In this document: piece after piece, positions 15,297-18,690 of the stretch
Numbering within the stretch: the stretch's first letter is position 1
Layout: each line of letters opens with the position of its first letter
Assembly (NCBI GenBank): GCA_002395865.1
Contig: DGVE01000013.1
Location: 1 to 18,690, forward strand
Length of the DNA: 18,690 bases
Reading direction: 5' to 3'
Source: Lachnospiraceae bacterium UBA4292
GTDB taxonomy: Bacteria > Bacillota > Clostridia > Lachnospirales > Lachnospiraceae
Notes under the pieces: generated by a model
What the model was told of the DNA's origin: nothing
Database searches by the model: none
Seen by the model: the letters and a program-made list of their open reading frames with translations, nothing else
Program-made: the position numbers and the translations under genes

Positions 15297-15812
15297 ATGA
15301 AGAATATTTATCTTATAGGTTTTATGGGGTGCGGCAAGAGCACCGTCGGAAAAAGGCTCGAAAGGCTCACGGGACATGAGCTCATAGAGATGGATGAGAC
15401 CATAGAGTCGCAGCAGGGCATGAAGATCGCGCAGATATTCGAGCAGTTCGGTGAGGAGGGCTTCAGGAGGATGGAGACAGGACTCATCGAGGAGATATCC
15501 GGACGAGGCGGCTGCATCGTATCATGCGGCGGCGGAGCGGTCCTGCGCGCTGAAAATGTGGCACTTATGAAAAATAACGGCGTGATCGTCCTTTTGGAGA
15601 CCACGCCGGAGGTAATATATGAGAGAGTGAAGGATTCCTACGCCAGGCCGTTGCTCAATGGTCATATGTCGGTCGAATACATCCGCGAATTGATGGAGAA
15701 GCGAAATGCCGCGTATCTCGCGGCAGCGGACTACGTGGTGGATGCAGACAAGACCCCCGGAAGGATCGCGCTTGAGATGGCGGAGCTCCTTCACGACGAG
15801 CTTGAGGCATAG
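15297..15812 (+). CDS. aroK: Shikimate kinase
   Basis: The 171-residue product phosphorylates shikimate at the 3-hydroxyl using ATP. It shows the Walker A motif GFMGCGKST (8-16), the acidic substrate residue D33 in EMDETIE (the family usually has DxD; the first Asp is Glu here), the CGGGAV motif and the lid arginine in ARPLL. Length is typical. The ATG lies only 3 nt after the aroE stop with no good ribosome site of its own, since AGGGAAAG is about 17 nt away, so translation is probably coupled to aroE. It converges with the next gene with a 3-nt gap. Confidence 0.94.
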   Translation: MKNIYLIGFMGCGKSTVGKRLERLTGHELIEMDETIESQQGMKIAQIFEQFGEEGFRRMETGLIEEISGRGGCIVSCGGGAVLRAENVALMKNNGVIVLLETTPEVIYERVKDSYARPLLNGHMSVEYIRELMEKRNAAYLAAADYVVDADKTPGRIALEMAELLHDELEA

Positions 15813-15815
15813 CGA

Positions 15816-16175
15816 TCAGTAGCTTATCGCATCGGTCCCCGAACCCGATATGCGTACACTGACACGGTTCGGAAGGCAGATGATGCACTGGCCGGCGCGG
15901 CTTATGCGACCCGACTTTACGCATAGGCAGTCGGGGCAGGTGGCCTGCTCTATCATGGCCTCACCTTCACGTATTACCAGCGTATCAGTTCCGCCGACGC
16001 CCTCTATGATCTGCGTCGTGTCGCGGCTTAAAGGGTATACGGCGACCTGTTTTCCGTCGACGTATACCTCGACATTCTCACCGGGTTCACGCGGTATGAA
16101 TAAAAAGAGGCAGACGCAGGCGATGACCAGCAGCAGATATAATATGATGTCCGGTTTTTTGAAATAAGTGTCCAT
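15816..16175 (-). CDS. NusG domain II-type small membrane-anchored protein
   Basis: The 119-residue product has an N-terminal membrane helix (about residues 8-26, KPDIILYLLLVIACVCLFLF) followed by an outer or inner beta-rich domain. The latter ends CPDCLCVKSGRISRAGQCII and then CLPNRVSVRIS. This CPD-CV-G-I-CLPN pattern is that of the NusG domain II family, whose role is not well defined; it is frequently near thiamine or electron-transport lipoprotein genes, but not here. ATG 16175 is chosen as it starts just before the helix; the longer frame to 16262 would add a polar extension. There is no ribosome site, and the promoter is so close that the mRNA may start at the ATG. Confidence 0.8.
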   Translation of the reverse strand: MDTYFKKPDIILYLLLVIACVCLFLFIPREPGENVEVYVDGKQVAVYPLSRDTTQIIEGVGGTDTLVIREGEAMIEQATCPDCLCVKSGRISRAGQCIICLPNRVSVRISGSGTDAISY

Positions 16176-16190
16176 AGCCGTATCATAGCA
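16159..16190. promoter_or_regulatory. Divergent promoters sharing one -10 box
   Basis: Plus strand: TTGAAA (16159-16164), 16 bases, TATCAT (16181-16186). Minus strand: the same seven bases give TATGAT (16182-16187), preceded by TG and one base (16188-16190), an extended -10 without a good -35. The plus promoter would start near 16193 for the HAD gene, the minus one near 16175, the A of the start codon. Confidence 0.6.
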
Positions 16191-16225
16191 CAAATCTGCG
16201 TAAAATAAAGGAGAATCTGTAAGTC

Positions 16226-16882
16226 GTGGCGAAGGCATATCTTTTCGATCTGGACGGAACACTGATAGATACTGAAAAATATTACCGGATCTGCTGGCCG
16301 AAGGCTCTTGCGGACTTCGGTCATCAAATGAGTGACGAGCAGGCGCTGTCCATGAGATCTTTAGGAAGACCCTACGCAGCGGCGCATCTTCAGGAGATGT
16401 TCGGCTGCGGTGATAAGTACGAGCAGATAAAGGCTGTCAGAAAGAGGTATATGGAGCAGCTGATAGAGGAGCAGGGTATAGACGCGCTCCCCGGTGCCGC
16501 ACAGCTTCTGCGGTTTCTTAAGGAGAGCGGGAGGAATGCGGCACTCGTCACCGCGACCGACCCCCAGAGGTCGCAGAGGTATCTGAAGACGGCGGGATTG
16601 TACGAGTACATAGGCGAGATAATAAGCGCGGCATATGTGGAGCGCGGAAAGCCGTCGCCCGATGTGTATCTGTACGCGTGCGAGAGGCTGGGGATAGAAC
16701 CGTGTGAGGCAGTCGCGTTTGAGGACTCGCCGAACGGAGTGCTTAGCGCCAAAAGAGCGGGGTGCCGTGTCGTGATGGTACCGAACCAGTCGGAGCCGGA
16801 CGAGGAGCTTAAAAAGTCCGTCGATATAGTGGCGGCCGGTCTCGATGAAGCCATATCGCTTATTGAAAAAGGGATAATATAG
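16226..16882 (+). CDS. HAD-family hydrolase, beta-phosphoglucomutase/phosphatase-like
   Basis: The 218-residue product starts with GTG and has the HAD motifs: YLFDLDGTLIDTE (D8, D10), VTATDPQ for motif II, the lysine in RGKPSPDVY for motif III, and FEDSPNG for motif IV. Its helical cap between motifs I and II is of the beta-phosphoglucomutase/18-kDa phosphatase type (subfamily IA). The substrate is unknown. AAGGAG lies 12 nt before GTG 16226, slightly far, and no in-frame ATG lies upstream. It is read from the plus side of the shared promoter. Its last codons contain the promoter of the next gene. Confidence 0.83.
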   Translation: MAKAYLFDLDGTLIDTEKYYRICWPKALADFGHQMSDEQALSMRSLGRPYAAAHLQEMFGCGDKYEQIKAVRKRYMEQLIEEQGIDALPGAAQLLRFLKESGRNAALVTATDPQRSQRYLKTAGLYEYIGEIISAAYVERGKPSPDVYLYACERLGIEPCEAVAFEDSPNGVLSAKRAGCRVVMVPNQSEPDEELKKSVDIVAAGLDEAISLIEKGII

Positions 16883-16891
16883 AGTTATAAT
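16863..16891 (+). promoter_or_regulatory. Near-consensus promoter placed for a nearly leaderless sua5 mRNA
   Basis: TTGAAA (16863-16868), exactly 17 bases, TATAAT (16886-16891). The -35 box lies inside the last codons of the HAD gene. Initiation 7 nt past the -10 box would be at about 16898, three bases before ATG 16901. Confidence 0.75.
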
Positions 16892-16900
16892 AGAAAAACT

Positions 16901-17968
16901 ATGGAAACGATCTTGATAGATAAAAATGATCTGAAAAACGCCTACGATGAGGCGGGAAGGATCATAAGAAGCGGAGGTCTGGTGGCATTTCCCACGGAGA
17001 CAGTGTACGGTCTCGGCGGCAACGCGCTCGATGCGGATGCCTCGGCTAAGATATATGCCGCGAAGGGACGACCCTCGGACAATCCGCTTATAGTGCATAT
17101 AGCCGACAGGGAGGAACTCTATCCACTGGTGCGCGAGATACCGGATGCGGCTGAGAAACTGATGGACAGGTTCTGGCCGGGCCCGCTGACACTTATTTTC
17201 AGAAAGACCGGTGTCGTTCCGAAGGAGACTACCGGGGGACTGGAGACGGTCGCTGTCAGGATGCCCTCGCATCCGGTGGCTGCGGAGTTTATAAGAGCGT
17301 CTGGAGTACCCATAGCGGCTCCGAGCGCGAATACATCGGGCAGACCCAGTCCAACCATGGCAGAGCATGTCGTGGAGGACTTATCCGGCAGGATCGACAT
17401 GATACTGGACGGTGGAAGCGTGGGCATCGGTCTGGAATCGACCATTGTCGATGTTACCGGTGAGGTCCCGATGATACTGAGACCCGGTTATATCACGAAG
17501 GCGATGATAGAGGAAGCTGTCGGACAGACGGATATCGACCCGGCGGTGAGGGACACCGACGAGGGGGTTATGGCCACCGGTACCGCGCCGAAGGCTCCGG
17601 GCATGAAGTACAGGCACTACGCGCCGAAGTCTCCGCTTTATATAGTGAGGGGCAGCAGGCAGAGCATAGAGAGAAAGCTCATCGAGCTTGAGTCACAGGC
17701 ATCAGAGCGCGGGCTGAGGGCGGGATATATACTGTCGGACGATATGGAGGCGCCTAAGGGCGCTGCGAAAGTCTACCGCGCGGGAGCAAGGGGCGATGAG
17801 GAGGCTATAGCGGCCTCACTTTACGGAATACTCAGGCAGTGCGACTATGACAGCCTTGATGTCATCTACAGCGACGATTTCGGGCTGGGGGATTCCTCCA
17901 CGCTCGGTTACGCCATAAGAAACAGGCTTATGAAGGCTGCCGGTGGACACCAGATACTGTGTGAGTGA
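16901..17968 (+). CDS. Threonylcarbamoyl-AMP synthase, Sua5 type
   Basis: The 355-residue product makes threonylcarbamoyl-AMP from threonine, bicarbonate and ATP, the first step of t6A37 tRNA modification. The YrdC domain (about 1-205) shows SGGLVAFPTETVYGLG and KIYAAKGRPSDNPLIVHI, then RFWPGPLTLI and APSANTSGRPSP. A further 110 or so residues form the C-terminal Sua5 domain, so it is the longer Sua5 form rather than TsaC. ATG 16901 is the only usable start: the HAD stop codon at 16880 is in the same frame, and no ATG, GTG or TTG lies between them. No Shine-Dalgarno sequence precedes it. The small phosphatase follows after 25 nt. Confidence 0.93.
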   Translation: METILIDKNDLKNAYDEAGRIIRSGGLVAFPTETVYGLGGNALDADASAKIYAAKGRPSDNPLIVHIADREELYPLVREIPDAAEKLMDRFWPGPLTLIFRKTGVVPKETTGGLETVAVRMPSHPVAAEFIRASGVPIAAPSANTSGRPSPTMAEHVVEDLSGRIDMILDGGSVGIGLESTIVDVTGEVPMILRPGYITKAMIEEAVGQTDIDPAVRDTDEGVMATGTAPKAPGMKYRHYAPKSPLYIVRGSRQSIERKLIELESQASERGLRAGYILSDDMEAPKGAAKVYRAGARGDEEAIAASLYGILRQCDYDSLDVIYSDDFGLGDSSTLGYAIRNRLMKAAGGHQILCE

Positions 17969-17993
17969 GAGGACAGGCCGGGGGCAGGAGCAT

Positions 17994-18455
17994 ATGAAGA
18001 GCTATCAGAGGATAATATTTATCTGCAATGACAATACCTGCCGCAGCATCATGGCCGAGACCGTCATGAAGAGCATCATGGCGGGGATGGAGCCCGGCGA
18101 GAGGGTGAATGTGCACTCGAGGGGACTTGTGGTGCTTTTTCCGGAGCCCGTGAACCCGAAGGCGGTGGCGGCCATAGAGAAGAACCACCTGCAGGTGTCC
18201 AAGACTGTCAGCAGACAGTTCACGCCGGGCGACTGCAAGGATGGAACACTGTATCTCACCATGACAGACAGGGAGAAGAGAATGGTGGAGGAGATGGTCC
18301 CTCACCTGTCGAATCTCTACACACTCAGGGAGTATGTGGGCGAGAGCGGTGACATAAACGAACCGTACGGCGGCACGCAGGAGGACTATGAGAGAGTATA
18401 TGAGCACATCGATCTCATGGTCAAAATGGCGGCACAAAGAATATTAAACGTATAA
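17994..18455 (+). CDS. Low-molecular-weight phosphatase, YwlE-like, unusual active site
   Basis: The 153-residue product is a low-molecular-weight protein phosphatase. The P-loop is CNDNTCRS (C11, R17) where the family has CxGNxCRS: the Gly is D13. The Pro after CRS is I19. The Thr at position 15 matches the arginine-phosphatase type (YwlE of B. subtilis carries Thr there, tyrosine phosphatases Ile). The general-acid Asp of the DPFGG motif is E123 in NEPYGG. Function as protein-arginine phosphatase is suggested by this Thr and by the sua5-rpiB neighbours, but the altered residues leave activity open. ATG 17994 has CAGGAG 3 nt before it; an in-frame GTG at 17943 would overlap sua5. Confidence 0.8.
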   Translation: MKSYQRIIFICNDNTCRSIMAETVMKSIMAGMEPGERVNVHSRGLVVLFPEPVNPKAVAAIEKNHLQVSKTVSRQFTPGDCKDGTLYLTMTDREKRMVEEMVPHLSNLYTLREYVGESGDINEPYGGTQEDYERVYEHIDLMVKMAAQRILNV

Positions 18456-18471
18456 AAGAAAGGCACAGAGA

Positions 18472-18690
18472 ATGATCGCAATAGGATCGGATCACGGCGG
18501 ATTTGAACTGAAGCAGGACATCATCGCCCACCTTAAGGAAAAAGGTCTGGATGTGAAGGACTACGGGACATATTCAAAGGAGTCCTGCGATTACCCCGAC
18601 TACGCTAAGGCGGTGGCAAGGGCCATCCTCGCCGGGGAAGCGGAAAGGGGCATCCTCATCTGCGGCACCGGCATCGGTATTTCGATTGCG
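18472..18690 (+). CDS. rpiB: Ribose-5-phosphate isomerase B, N-terminal part
   Basis: The first 73 codons are present, cut by the window end. The protein opens MIAIGSDHGGFELK, has ESCDYPDYAKAVARAI, and reaches GILICGTGIGISIA with the active-site Cys region. This is the RpiB family, which interconverts ribose 5-phosphate and ribulose 5-phosphate in the pentose phosphate pathway. The ATG at 18472 follows AAAGG closely and lies 16 nt after the phosphatase stop. The sua5 / small phosphatase / rpiB order recalls the B. subtilis ywlC-ywlE-ywlF region. Confidence 0.92.
   Translation, partial: MIAIGSDHGGFELKQDIIAHLKEKGLDVKDYGTYSKESCDYPDYAKAVARAILAGEAERGILICGTGIGISIA

Noticed and set aside
15812..15830. 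Hairpin GCGAT/ATCGC between convergent aroK and the NusG-II gene
   Set aside because: Only 5 bp with a 9-nt loop and no T run on either strand, so not a supportable terminator.
16361..17368. A 1008-nt open frame on the minus strand
   Set aside because: It runs antisense across the HAD and sua5 genes, both of which have clear family motifs. Its protein is Arg/His/Leu-rich in the manner of GC-driven shadow frames and has no recognisable motif.

Overview
The window looks like chromosomal DNA from an anaerobic Gram-positive clostridium, most likely a member of the Lachnospiraceae. The reasons are the AGGAGG-type ribosome binding sites, the A/T-rich sigma-A-type promoters, an FprA-type flavodiiron protein, a Hsp33/AsnA/FprA cluster, and a Sua5 / small phosphatase / RpiB order that resembles the ywlC-ywlE-rpiB order of Bacillus subtilis. 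The family assignment is inferred from recognised protein families, not from a search. I saw no rRNA, tRNA, CRISPR array, insertion sequence, phage gene or origin. Apart from the two genes cut by the window ends, no gene is visibly broken.

Layout. Positions 1-1228 hold the last codons of lepA overlapping hemW, followed by a GC-rich gap with a 23-bp inverted repeat. Positions 1447-7170 hold a tightly packed plus-strand run: a SAM methyltransferase, hslO (Hsp33), a two-helix membrane protein, asnA, a large GT-C-like membrane protein and a flavodiiron protein. A PHP-domain histidinol-phosphatase-like gene converges on this run, overlapping it by 18 bp, and has its own strong minus-strand promoter. 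Positions 8158-9977 hold a divergent PAP2 (DUF212) membrane protein and an aspartate kinase, closed by a clear intrinsic terminator.

Positions 10020-13058 are the odd part. A single 973-residue gene has its own promoter, a tandem 9-bp repeat over the -35 region and a perfect AGGAGG site. Its N-terminal part carries what reads as a papain-like Cys/His/Asp protease, and the remaining roughly 680 residues, largely helical, are unrecognised. It stands alone among housekeeping genes and has a more A/T-rich style. This is the best candidate in the window for something undescribed.

Positions 13248-18690 return to housekeeping: a small Tudor/SH3-like protein, a Gph-like HAD phosphatase on the minus strand, aroE-aroK (shikimate pathway), a minus-strand NusG-domain-II membrane protein, a second HAD phosphatase, a Sua5-type threonylcarbamoyl-AMP synthase (tRNA t6A), a YwlE-like low-molecular-weight phosphatase with an unusual active site, and the start of rpiB. 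Two promoters here are placed so that the mRNA would start at, or about 3 nt before, the start codon. One of them shares its -10 box with a promoter on the other strand.
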